From Comamonas sp. B21-038 (GTDB lineage Bacteria; Pseudomonadota; Gammaproteobacteria; Burkholderiales; Burkholderiaceae_C), in the NCBI RefSeq assembly GCF_022387135.1, contig NZ_CP092462.1, positions 1,488,001-1,552,000 on the forward strand: a stretch of DNA of 64,000 bases, given 5' to 3'. Below the pieces are notes generated by a model that was not told where the DNA came from, searched no databases, and worked only from the letters and a program-made list of their open reading frames with translations. Within the stretch, counting starts at the first letter, position 1. Each line of letters starts with the position of its first letter. Positions 28,662 through 36,291 of this stretch are shown here, one piece after another. The translations under genes were made by a program, and so were the position numbers.

Positions 28662-30551
28662 TTACCAGCGCAGAGCGCGTGCTGCACCGGGGCCTTGCGG
28701 CTGGTTGAGCAACTGCGCGTCCCATCGGTGGTCCAGGCGCAGCGGCAGGCGCTGTGCCGTCAAAACAGGGGGAGAGGTAGAGGGTGTGCCGGGCCGGGCA
28801 GGGGCTGCGCGGCTGCTGGCCAGGGGCGCGGGGCCAGGGCCGGCAAAGGGGCGCTGCGCAGCGGCAGGCGCGGGGGCATTCGCAGAGCGCTGGGCAAAGA
28901 GCTGGTCCAGCCAGTGCTCGGGCAAGTCGCGGGGCAGCAACCGGCCGGTGGTGCGGGTCAGGCGCAGTTCATTGATGCGCTGGTCATACATGGCGTCGGC
29001 GGCGTCCAGCATCAGCCGCTGCACATCGAGCTGGGCATCGAGCACCTGCGACAGGTTGCCCCGGCCCACTTCCAAGAGGCGGCGGTAGCCGTCAAAGGCG
29101 GCGCTGGCTTCGCGCACGGCATCGCGCAGCTGGGTTTCGCGCGCGCGGCCCGCTTGCCAGCGGCCCCAGGCGGATGAGGCAGCCTCATGCACCTGGCGGC
29201 GCACGGCTTCTTGCTGGGCCTGCTGCGCCTGCAGCTCGCTGATGGCCTTGAGGATGCGGTCGCGCAGCTCAAAGCCATTGCCAAAGTTCCAGTTCAGCTC
29301 GACGCCATAGCGCGTGCCTTCGGTATAGAGCACGCTCTTGGGATCGCGGGTGTGCGAGACGACGGCCGCAACCGTGGGCCAGCGCTGGGCCTTGCTGCGG
29401 TCCACCTCGGCCTGGGCGCGCGCGATCAGATGAGCGATCTCGCGCAGCTCGGCGCTTTGGTTTTCGGCGGCCAGCAGCGCGGCTTGCTCGTTGGTCGGCA
29501 CCCAGAAGCTGGGCACCTGGGGCTCGGGCAGCCAGGACAGACTGGGGATGTAGTTGAAGTATCGGGTAAAGCGGGCCTGTGCATCGATGCGCTGGGCTTC
29601 CAGGGCATTTTGCTGGGCCAGGGCGCTGGCGCGGCGCGAGGCGGCCTGGCGCAGGTCATTGCGGCCGACGGCACCCAGCTCGGCGCGGCGCTCCTCCACC
29701 TGCGCCAGCTGGCCGATGATCTCGGCCGATTCGGCGGCAATGCGGGCCTTGGTCTGGAAGCGGTGCAGCTCCAGCAACGCAGACAATGCGTCGAGCAGCA
29801 CATTCTGGCGCGTGGTGTAGAGGGCGCTGCCTTGGGCCGCTTCCATTGCCTGGGCCGATTCGATGCCGGCGCTGATGGCGCCGCCGTCGAGCAGGTTCAT
29901 GCGCACTTCGGCATTCACTGCCGTGTAGGAGCTGCGGCGCCCACCCTGGGGCAGTGCCGCATTGCCGGCCGAGGTGCCGAGCTTGAACGTGGGCCAGCGT
30001 GCGCCCTCTGCGGTATGGGTGTCGTAGCCAGCCGATTCCACCGCGGCGCGCGCCTTGCGCACATCGGGGTGGTCGCTCAGCATGGCGTAGAGCGCGGCCA
30101 GCAGTTGTTGTTGGGATGCGTTGCCCGCCAGCGTACCGGGCATCAGCTTGGGCGCCATCTGCAATGCGGCAGCCGGGCTGGAGCTGGCGGGGGAAACAGG
30201 GGCGTTTGCCGTTGGAGCAGGCCGTACTGCAGGGGCGGTTGGCGCAGCATGGCTGGCCACCTCAGGCGCGGAAACTGGGCTTTCAAGCGCAGGCTCAGCC
30301 CTTTGCACGCGCAGCGGCATCTCCAGCACCGGCGGGGCATCGTGCAGGCTGCTGTCCTGCGCGGGCACGGTGCCATCGGAGAAGCCCTGGGCCTGCAGAT
30401 CACTGCCCGCCAAGGCCATCGTGAGCGCACAGACGATTCCCCAGACGGCAGAGCCCTGCGGCTCGGCACGTGCCGGGCAAGCCAGCCGGGGCTGCGCCGC
30501 CAGGTAGTGGGCTGGCTGACAGCTGGGGAGAAGGGGGGCAAAGAGGCGCAT
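28662..30551 (-). CDS. TolC-family outer-membrane protein of a type I secretion system
   Basis: A protein of 629 residues, longer than usual TolC (about 450-500). The extra length is an N-terminal Pro/Ala-rich region of about 150 residues and a Pro-rich C-terminal tail of about 60. The core has the repeated outer-membrane efflux pattern: LLAALYAMLSDHPDVRKARAAVESAGYD, PTFKLGTSAGNA, LNLLDGG-type MNLLDGGAISAGIE, and VELNWNFGNGFELRDRI. It is third in the ABC-HlyD-TolC operon, 3 nt after hlyD. It should form the exit duct for the giant protein encoded upstream. Confidence 0.9.
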   Translation of the reverse strand: MRLFAPLLPSCQPAHYLAAQPRLACPARAEPQGSAVWGIVCALTMALAGSDLQAQGFSDGTVPAQDSSLHDAPPVLEMPLRVQRAEPALESPVSAPEVASHAAPTAPAVRPAPTANAPVSPASSSPAAALQMAPKLMPGTLAGNASQQQLLAALYAMLSDHPDVRKARAAVESAGYDTHTAEGARWPTFKLGTSAGNAALPQGGRRSSYTAVNAEVRMNLLDGGAISAGIESAQAMEAAQGSALYTTRQNVLLDALSALLELHRFQTKARIAAESAEIIGQLAQVEERRAELGAVGRNDLRQAASRRASALAQQNALEAQRIDAQARFTRYFNYIPSLSWLPEPQVPSFWVPTNEQAALLAAENQSAELREIAHLIARAQAEVDRSKAQRWPTVAAVVSHTRDPKSVLYTEGTRYGVELNWNFGNGFELRDRILKAISELQAQQAQQEAVRRQVHEAASSAWGRWQAGRARETQLRDAVREASAAFDGYRRLLEVGRGNLSQVLDAQLDVQRLMLDAADAMYDQRINELRLTRTTGRLLPRDLPEHWLDQLFAQRSANAPAPAAAQRPFAGPGPAPLASSRAAPARPGTPSTSPPVLTAQRLPLRLDHRWDAQLLNQPQGPGAARALRW

Positions 30552-30554
30552 GGC

Positions 30555-31883
30555 TCAAGGCTCCCGGAAAGCTTCGCTCTGGATATGCAGCACGGGGCGC
30601 AGCAGGTACCAGATAAAGGGCTCGCGGCCCAGCAGCAGATCCAGCTCGGCCTGCATGCCGGTGGTGATGCGGTTGTCCTTGCGGCCGACCCAGGGCTGGG
30701 CCAGGCTGGCCTGGATCCGGAAATACGAAGGCGCATCGGGAACGTTCGGGTCGTGGTCGGCATCGGCCGATACCAGCGTGACCTTGCCGGGCACAAAGCC
30801 ATAGCGCAGGTAGTCATAGGCACTGACCTTGGCCTTGGTGGCCTGGCCGGCACGCACATAGCCCCGGTCGGCCGGGTTCAGGCGCGCTTCGACGATGACC
30901 TCGTCCTTGTCGGGCACGACTTCGAGGATCGCCTCGCCAGGCTTGACCACCCAGCCCGCACCCGAGCTGCGCAGCCCTTTGACGACGCCGTCGGTCGGGG
31001 CCAGCACCACGGTGCGGCTGCGCTGGTTGCGCGCCCGGGACAGGTCCTCGCTCAGGCTGAGCAGTTCGCGCTCGGTCTGCGCCAGCTCTTCGGAGGCACG
31101 GCGCCGGAACGCGCCCTGGGTTTCCAGAATCTTGGCCTGCGCCTGCTCGACCTTGGCACGGTTGCTGACCAGGCTTTGCGTGGCGGCCGCCAGATCGGTG
31201 CGCACCAAGGTCAGCGCGCGTTGCTTGTCCAGCACTTCAAGCTGGCCGATCAGTTGCTCGGCCGCCAGCTGCTGGGCGATGGCGGCCTCTTGCTCATGCA
31301 GCGCCAGGCTGCTGCGCAGACCGTCAATACGGGCCTGGCTTTGAGCCACATCCCCTCTGGCCTGCAGCAGCATGGCCTGGCTGGACGCGAGGCTGCCCTG
31401 GTATTCCAGCGCGCGCGACGAGAACGCGCCCAGCTCGGCACGCACGATCTTGTTCTCCAGCTCCTTGGGGAAGTCCGAGGCCTTGAGTGCCAAGCCCTGG
31501 CTCTCGGCGGTGAGGCGCGTGCGGCTGGCCTGCGCAGTGGCGCTGCGGGCCGTCAGCTGCTCCAGGTTCAGGCTGCTGCCGCCCAGGTCAATCTCCAGCA
31601 GCGGCTCGCCCTTGTGCACTTCCTGGCCTTCTTTCACATGCACGGTGGTGACAATGCCGCCCTCCAGGTGCTGCACGGTCTGCACGCGGTCCGACGGAAT
31701 CACCTGGCCGGTGGCGACCACGACGTTCTCCACGGGGTAGAACAGGCCCACCATCACCAGCACGGCCAAGGCCGCCAGTGCGATACGGCGTTGGTTGCGG
31801 CCGGGTGCGGGTGTACCGGGATCGGGTGCGCGCTCCAGGTTTTGCAGCACCTGGGGCAGGTCGTGGAGGGAGCGGGCCGTCAT
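30555..31883 (-). CDS. HlyD-family periplasmic adaptor of a type I secretion system
   Basis: A protein of 442 residues. It has a cytosolic N-terminus, one membrane helix (IALAALAVLVMVGLFYPVENVVVATG), then the HlyD pattern VQHLEGGIVTTVHVKEGQEVHKGEPLLEID, a long coiled-coil hairpin (about residues 95-290), and the closing half GWVVKPGEAILEVVPDKDEVIVEARL plus the C-terminal GMQAELDLLLGREPFIWYLLRPV. It links the ABC protein to the TolC duct. Its ATG overlaps the ABC gene stop (ATGA). Confidence 0.95.
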   Translation of the reverse strand: MTARSLHDLPQVLQNLERAPDPGTPAPGRNQRRIALAALAVLVMVGLFYPVENVVVATGQVIPSDRVQTVQHLEGGIVTTVHVKEGQEVHKGEPLLEIDLGGSSLNLEQLTARSATAQASRTRLTAESQGLALKASDFPKELENKIVRAELGAFSSRALEYQGSLASSQAMLLQARGDVAQSQARIDGLRSSLALHEQEAAIAQQLAAEQLIGQLEVLDKQRALTLVRTDLAAATQSLVSNRAKVEQAQAKILETQGAFRRRASEELAQTERELLSLSEDLSRARNQRSRTVVLAPTDGVVKGLRSSGAGWVVKPGEAILEVVPDKDEVIVEARLNPADRGYVRAGQATKAKVSAYDYLRYGFVPGKVTLVSADADHDPNVPDAPSYFRIQASLAQPWVGRKDNRITTGMQAELDLLLGREPFIWYLLRPVLHIQSEAFREP

Positions 31884-33757
31884 GATGCCAACTCCTGGGC
31901 CTGGGCCGGGCCGGATGCCGGTGTTGGCTTGGCAGCGGCAGCAGCGCTGCGCGATGCGGTGGCCTCATTGGCAGCAGCCGCTGGCTTGTGGCTGACGCCA
32001 AAGAGCAGCGGCAGCATCTGCTCGGGCTGGCCCTGGTCGACCTGCCCATCGCCGCGCACATGGTAAATATGCTGGGCAAGCGATGCCACACGCAGCGAAT
32101 GGGTGACGATGATGACGGTGTGTTTGGTCGCAATCTGGCGCAGCGTCTGCAGCAGCGCGGTTTCGCTCTCGAAATCGAGGTCGTTGCTGGGCTCGTCGAG
32201 GATCAGTACCGAAGGGTTGCGCAGAAAGAGCTGGGCCAGACCGAGCTTGCGCAGCTCGCCGGCGGACAGGCCTGCGCCGCCTTCGCCAAGCACCGTCTGG
32301 TAGCCCTGGGGCAACCGGCTGATGAAACCGTGCGCACCGGACAGCTGGCAGGCCGCCAGAATCTGGCCGTCATCGGCATCGGGGCTGACCATGCGCAGGA
32401 TATCGACGATGGGGCCGCTGAACCAGTAGGTCTGCTGCGCGAGGCAGCCGACCCAGCGGCCCAGGTCATTGCGCGGGAACTGCGCCATGTCATATTCGTC
32501 GATCGAGATGGTGCCCTGCGTGGGCTGGTAAAGACCGGCGAGCAGCTTGGCCAGCGTGGATTTGCCGGCGCCATTGCGGCCCAGGATCGCATGGATGCCG
32601 CCGGGGCCGATCTGCAGCGACACGTTGTCCAGCGCCAGATGGCCCGATGGGTACTGGAAGCTGGCCTGTTCCAGGCGGAACACACCGCGTGGCCGGGGCA
32701 GCGCGATGCGTTGGCTATCGGGCTCCAGCGGCTCCTCCAGCGCATCCTGCAGGCGCGCAGTGGCCTCGTTGGCGCGGGCCAGCGAACGCCAGTTGCTGGC
32801 CAGCTGTGCAATCGGGCCCAAGGCCTTGCCTGACAACAGGTTCACCGCCATCAGGCTGCCGATGCTCATCCACTGCGCATTGATGGCCAAGGCACCCACA
32901 GTGATGACGGCGACCGAGAACAAGGTCAGCAGCACATGGCTGGTTTCCTTGGCGTTTTCCATCTCGCCGTTTTTCTCAAAGCTCTCGGCCAGCCAGCGGT
33001 CATAGCCGGACTGCCAGGCCTGCTGGGCCGCTGCGTCATAGCCCAGCACCTTGAGCGTGCCGCGTGCATTGCAGATCTCGGCCGTGCCCCTGTCCAGCTG
33101 GCGCGCCTGCTCGACTTCTTCGACCCGGCCGCTGCGCACCTCATCAGCCCACCACCAGGCCAGCACCGCCAGGATGACCATGGCCACGACGATCACCGGC
33201 AGCACCGGCCAGGCGATGATGCCGATCACGATCAGCGCGAGCAGGGCCATCGGCAAATCCAGCACCGACGAGGCCACGCCGCCCGAGATGCACGAGCGCA
33301 TCGCGCCGACATCGCGGAACAGCTGCAGCCATTGGGTGGCTGAGCGCTGCTCCAAGGTCAACAAGGGGTGGCCCAGCATCGAGCGCATCAGGCTTTGCGA
33401 GACTTCGCGGTCGATCGTGGCGCCGGCTTCCCGCAGCGCACGGGCGCGTTTGCGGCGCAGGTACAGCTCCAGCGCCAGCATGCACAGCACGCCGGCGACC
33501 ATGGCCGTCAGTGTGGCAGTGCCGCCGCGTGAAATGACCCGGTTGTAGACCTGCAGCAGGAAGATGGAGGGCAGAAGGCCGAGCAGACTGATGGGCAGGG
33601 ACAGCCAGACGGCCTGGTGCAAATGGCCTTTGGCATGGGCGAAGGAGGTCGCCATCGCAGAGGCAAACGGGCTGGCGGTCGCCGCTTCGGCCTCCTGGGC
33701 CTGCGCCGTGGCTTCGGTGCGTGACACCAAGGCGCGGGGTAGCAGGTACTCGATCAT
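31880..33757 (-). CDS. Type I secretion ABC transporter (LapB/PrtD-like)
   Basis: A protein of 625 residues. An N-terminal region without the C39 peptidase cysteine is followed by a six-helix membrane domain and an ATPase domain with Walker A GRNGAGKSTLAKLLAGL, Q-loop LAQQTYWFSG, signature LSAGELRKLGLAQ (usual LSGGQ) and Walker B VLILDEPSNDLDFESE. GGGAGAG precedes the chosen ATG. It is the first gene of the secretion operon and probably exports the 1717-residue repeat protein encoded upstream on the same strand. Specificity is inferred from proximity. Confidence 0.93.
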   Translation of the reverse strand: MIEYLLPRALVSRTEATAQAQEAEAATASPFASAMATSFAHAKGHLHQAVWLSLPISLLGLLPSIFLLQVYNRVISRGGTATLTAMVAGVLCMLALELYLRRKRARALREAGATIDREVSQSLMRSMLGHPLLTLEQRSATQWLQLFRDVGAMRSCISGGVASSVLDLPMALLALIVIGIIAWPVLPVIVVAMVILAVLAWWWADEVRSGRVEEVEQARQLDRGTAEICNARGTLKVLGYDAAAQQAWQSGYDRWLAESFEKNGEMENAKETSHVLLTLFSVAVITVGALAINAQWMSIGSLMAVNLLSGKALGPIAQLASNWRSLARANEATARLQDALEEPLEPDSQRIALPRPRGVFRLEQASFQYPSGHLALDNVSLQIGPGGIHAILGRNGAGKSTLAKLLAGLYQPTQGTISIDEYDMAQFPRNDLGRWVGCLAQQTYWFSGPIVDILRMVSPDADDGQILAACQLSGAHGFISRLPQGYQTVLGEGGAGLSAGELRKLGLAQLFLRNPSVLILDEPSNDLDFESETALLQTLRQIATKHTVIIVTHSLRVASLAQHIYHVRGDGQVDQGQPEQMLPLLFGVSHKPAAAANEATASRSAAAAAKPTPASGPAQAQELAS

Positions 33758-34057
33758 GTAGGTCTCTCCCAATTCCTCTCAGCTATCCACTGCTGCACTG
33801 CACAAATACTCTTATCTATTTATTTGTTTTTGTTATTAAGTCGTAGAACCAACTGCTGTTTGGTTCAGCAATTGCTCTAATTTACTTTGATTTTTATCAA
33901 ACATATCCCGGATGGTAGGTGGTAAGAAATTGTATTTTTTTATGGCAAATGTCACCCGCCCAGATACTTAATATAGGGTTTGATTAAATATTGGCGGGGC
34001 GGAGTGGTTGAAGTTTTTTTCTATGTAAATGTTCAACAAATTAATAGTGCTTGCTAA
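33758..34057 (-). promoter_or_regulatory. AT-rich leader region of the type I secretion operon
   Basis: Three hundred bases, visibly AT-rich against the GC-rich neighbours, separate the end of the unknown gene from the ABC gene start. A possible sigma-70 pair on the minus strand is GTGACA, then TACAAT 15 nt on (around 33929-33955). No -24/-12 element was found here on inspection. An interrupted palindrome TAATCA-N5-TGATTA overlaps the preceding stop codon at 34055-34071. AT-rich DNA of this type is a usual target of H-NS-like silencers. Confidence 0.45.
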
Positions 34058-35641
34058 TCAAAAATTGATTAATTGCGGGACAGCGATATGGTGAATCCAC
34101 TGGTAGCTGCGCCAGCTGCTGGCCTGGGACGGTTCGGCATGCGCAAAGGGGTCGATAAACGCGGTGTACTCGCGGGTGTCGGGTGGCAAAAACATTGCTG
34201 TTTCCGGGTGAATGCGTTGCGGCAGGTTGGCGCGCAAAGGCTGGCGCAGCGCTGCGAGCCAACTGCAGCTTTGCAAATGGCGGCGTGCGGTGGCCATCGC
34301 CGGTTGCAAGGCCAGCTCGGCCACGGCAATCACGGACCAATCGGGTTGTGGTGCAGAAGCACCGCCATGGGCGAGCAGATGCCACTGCAGCCAGTGCCGG
34401 GTCAGTGCTTCCAGCGCCGCTATCTCGGGCGCCGCCATGCGGGCCGGGCTGGCGTCACTGTGCAGGCCGGTGTCGCTCGCCGGTACGGCAGTGCCTGCCG
34501 CAGCAACTGGCCCAGCGGTGCCCAGGCATCCGGCATAGGCGGTCAGTGCCACCAGACGCCAGGCGGGTGCCAGTGCGGCCGGTTTGGGCGTGGGCAACGG
34601 GGGTTGCAAGTCGCTTTCGGGCAGCGGCTGATGGGCTGCTATGCGCCGGGCCAACTGCGCCATTGCGGGCATCACGCTGTCCAGCGCGTCGGACTCGGCC
34701 TGCGCATAGCGGGCCAGTACCAGCAGGCACAGCGCATGGTTCAGGTGCTGCGCGCGCTCCGCCTGTTCGTCCCTGATGTATTCGCACAGTTGCAGCGCGG
34801 CGCGACCCAGCAGTTGGGACAGTCCACGCTGCGGCATTGCCGGGCCGTCGTCCGCCTGCTGCTGGTAGTGGTGCTGTACCAGCAGCAGCGCATAAAGCCG
34901 TGCGCAAAAGGCGTCCAAGCGCTCGCTGCTCCAGCTGTCTGAGGCGGGCTCGGGCGCGGCCAGTGCTTGCAGTATCGCCAGACTGGGATCTCTCGGCTGG
35001 GGGCCGGCTGAGGCTGCTGCGGCTTCCAGCGGCCCGCTGCTGCGCGACGGACCGGCTCCCGCGCGTGGCAACGGTGTCAGGCTGCCCTCGCTATTGACCA
35101 ACAGCCCTTGCAGATGCAGCAACCAGTGCGCGCGGGGCAGGCTGTCTGGCTGCTGGGCGCCCGCCGCCAGCCAGCTGCGGGGCGCTGACGCCGTTGCTGG
35201 CCAGTGCTGCGGTGGTAGCAACTGGACCTGCTCCAGGCTCTCATCGGCCAGCGCCCAGGCCGATACGGTGGGTTGCTGGCCCGGCAGAACGGAGGCGGCG
35301 GCTTCCAACGCGCTGATTTGCAGGGGCCAGTCGATGCGCAACTCCAGGCAGTCAAGGCTGCGGCTCCAGGCCCATTGCCGCACCTGGGTCGAGCCTGCGC
35401 GCCACGCGGCATCCAGGGTGGCGCGCCGCACATAGAAGGTGGCCACGGGCTCACCCGGCGTGGCCACGCTCAGCAGCAGGATGCAATCACCGAAGGGCTC
35501 GGGCAGCGGGCTGGTGCGGGTTTTCAGGTAGTCCAGGCCCAGGCCCAGTTGCTGGACCAGGCTGGGCTGTGTGCTCCAGCGGTGGGGTGCTTGGTGCGCC
35601 AACACGGGGCCTCCAGAGGGCTGAGACAAGAGAATCGGCAT
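34058..35641 (-). CDS. Uncharacterised protein, paralogue of the protein at 43247-44704
   Basis: A protein of 527 residues (533 if an ATG six codons upstream is used). It is not recognised as a named family. It has no signal peptide, is rich in Gln, Ala, Trp and Leu, and is probably cytoplasmic. It shares a block with its paralogue: LPEPFGDCILLL, AWRAGSTQVRQWAW, LELRIDWP near residues 45-110, and helical stretches further on (DSWSSERLDAFCARLYALLL; HALCLLVLARYAQ). It lies 30 nt after the OmpA-like lipoprotein gene and before the secretion operon. A role in making, modifying or regulating the secreted repeat protein is inferred from position only. Confidence 0.8.
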   Translation of the reverse strand: MPILLSQPSGGPVLAHQAPHRWSTQPSLVQQLGLGLDYLKTRTSPLPEPFGDCILLLSVATPGEPVATFYVRRATLDAAWRAGSTQVRQWAWSRSLDCLELRIDWPLQISALEAAASVLPGQQPTVSAWALADESLEQVQLLPPQHWPATASAPRSWLAAGAQQPDSLPRAHWLLHLQGLLVNSEGSLTPLPRAGAGPSRSSGPLEAAAASAGPQPRDPSLAILQALAAPEPASDSWSSERLDAFCARLYALLLVQHHYQQQADDGPAMPQRGLSQLLGRAALQLCEYIRDEQAERAQHLNHALCLLVLARYAQAESDALDSVMPAMAQLARRIAAHQPLPESDLQPPLPTPKPAALAPAWRLVALTAYAGCLGTAGPVAAAGTAVPASDTGLHSDASPARMAAPEIAALEALTRHWLQWHLLAHGGASAPQPDWSVIAVAELALQPAMATARRHLQSCSWLAALRQPLRANLPQRIHPETAMFLPPDTREYTAFIDPFAHAEPSQASSWRSYQWIHHIAVPQLINF

Positions 35642-35662
35642 GGCGCGGTTGCGCGCCATGCC
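35637..35662 (-). promoter_or_regulatory. Strong hairpin overlapping the start codons of the unknown gene
   Basis: An 11-bp perfect stem (GGCATGGCGCG / CGCGCCATGCC) with a 4-nt loop. Both candidate ATG codons of the downstream gene lie in the stem arms, and no Shine-Dalgarno sequence is visible. It starts 10 nt after the OmpA-like stop. It could be a transcription attenuator or a structure that makes translation depend on the upstream gene. Confidence 0.5.
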
Positions 35663-35671
35663 GTGCGGCGC

Positions 35672-36190
35672 TTAGCGGTACTCGAACTCCACCCGGCGGT
35701 TGCGCTGGTGGGCCTCTTCGCTGGTGCCGGTGTCGGCCAGCCGCTCCTTGCCGTAGCTGACGGCTTCGACGCGCGCGGGATCGATCCCCAAGGTCTGCAA
35801 GCTGCTGCGTACCGACTCGGCCCGTTTTTGGCCCAGCGCCAGGTTGTATTCAATGCCACCGCGTGCATCGGTGTGGCCTTGCAACGTCAGCGATTGGCCA
35901 GGGTTGCTGCGCATCCAGCGGGCATGGCTTTCCAGAACCGGGCGATCGGCGGGACGCACCGTGTAGGAGTCAAAGTCGAAATAGACGATATGGGCGGTAT
36001 TGGCCGGGCCTTTTTTGCCGGGCTGTGCGGTGGCCACGACCGGCGCCACGCCCGATTGGGCAGGTGCTTGCGCCGGTTTGGGCAGCGCGTAAATGTGTTC
36101 CTCGCGTTTGGCGGTGGTGGAACTGGTGCCGCAGGCGGTGAGGCTCAAGGCCAGTGCGGCGGCAACGGAGAGAGGTAAATGTTTGAACAT
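35672..36190 (-). CDS. OmpA-domain lipoprotein (Pal-like)
   Basis: A protein of 172 residues. The lipobox is ALSLTACGTSS, so Cys20 is lipidated. The C-terminal OmpA domain (about residues 65-172) has VYFDFDSYTVRPADRPVLESHARWM, LQGHTDARGGIEYNLALGQKRAESV and the closing EEAHQRNRRVEFEYR, which bind peptidoglycan. It sits between the giant repeat-protein gene and the unknown gene. An OmpA-type protein here may anchor the secretion duct or adhesin to the cell wall. Confidence 0.93.
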   Translation of the reverse strand: MFKHLPLSVAAALALSLTACGTSSTTAKREEHIYALPKPAQAPAQSGVAPVVATAQPGKKGPANTAHIVYFDFDSYTVRPADRPVLESHARWMRSNPGQSLTLQGHTDARGGIEYNLALGQKRAESVRSSLQTLGIDPARVEAVSYGKERLADTGTSEEAHQRNRRVEFEYR

Positions 36191-36291
36191 GGCAATCCTT
36201 GATCGGGCCCGGCGCTTGCCTGTTGCCAGGCAAACGCTGCGAACCCATGGGGCACAAGCGGGTCACTGCTCAGCGCGGGGAGCGCTGTGCA
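36191..36291 (-). other. Spacer with two hairpins between the giant gene and the OmpA-like gene
   Basis: Two stem-loops are visible: TTGCCTG-TTGC-CAGGCAA and CAGCGC-GGGGA-GCGCTG. Neither has a T-run on the minus strand, so they look like processing or attenuation sites that could lower expression of the downstream genes relative to the giant protein. Confidence 0.4.

Noticed and set aside
33758-34057. Sigma-54 promoter for the type I secretion operon
   Set aside because: Every GC was checked for a partner 12 bp away on the minus strand; none gave a match.
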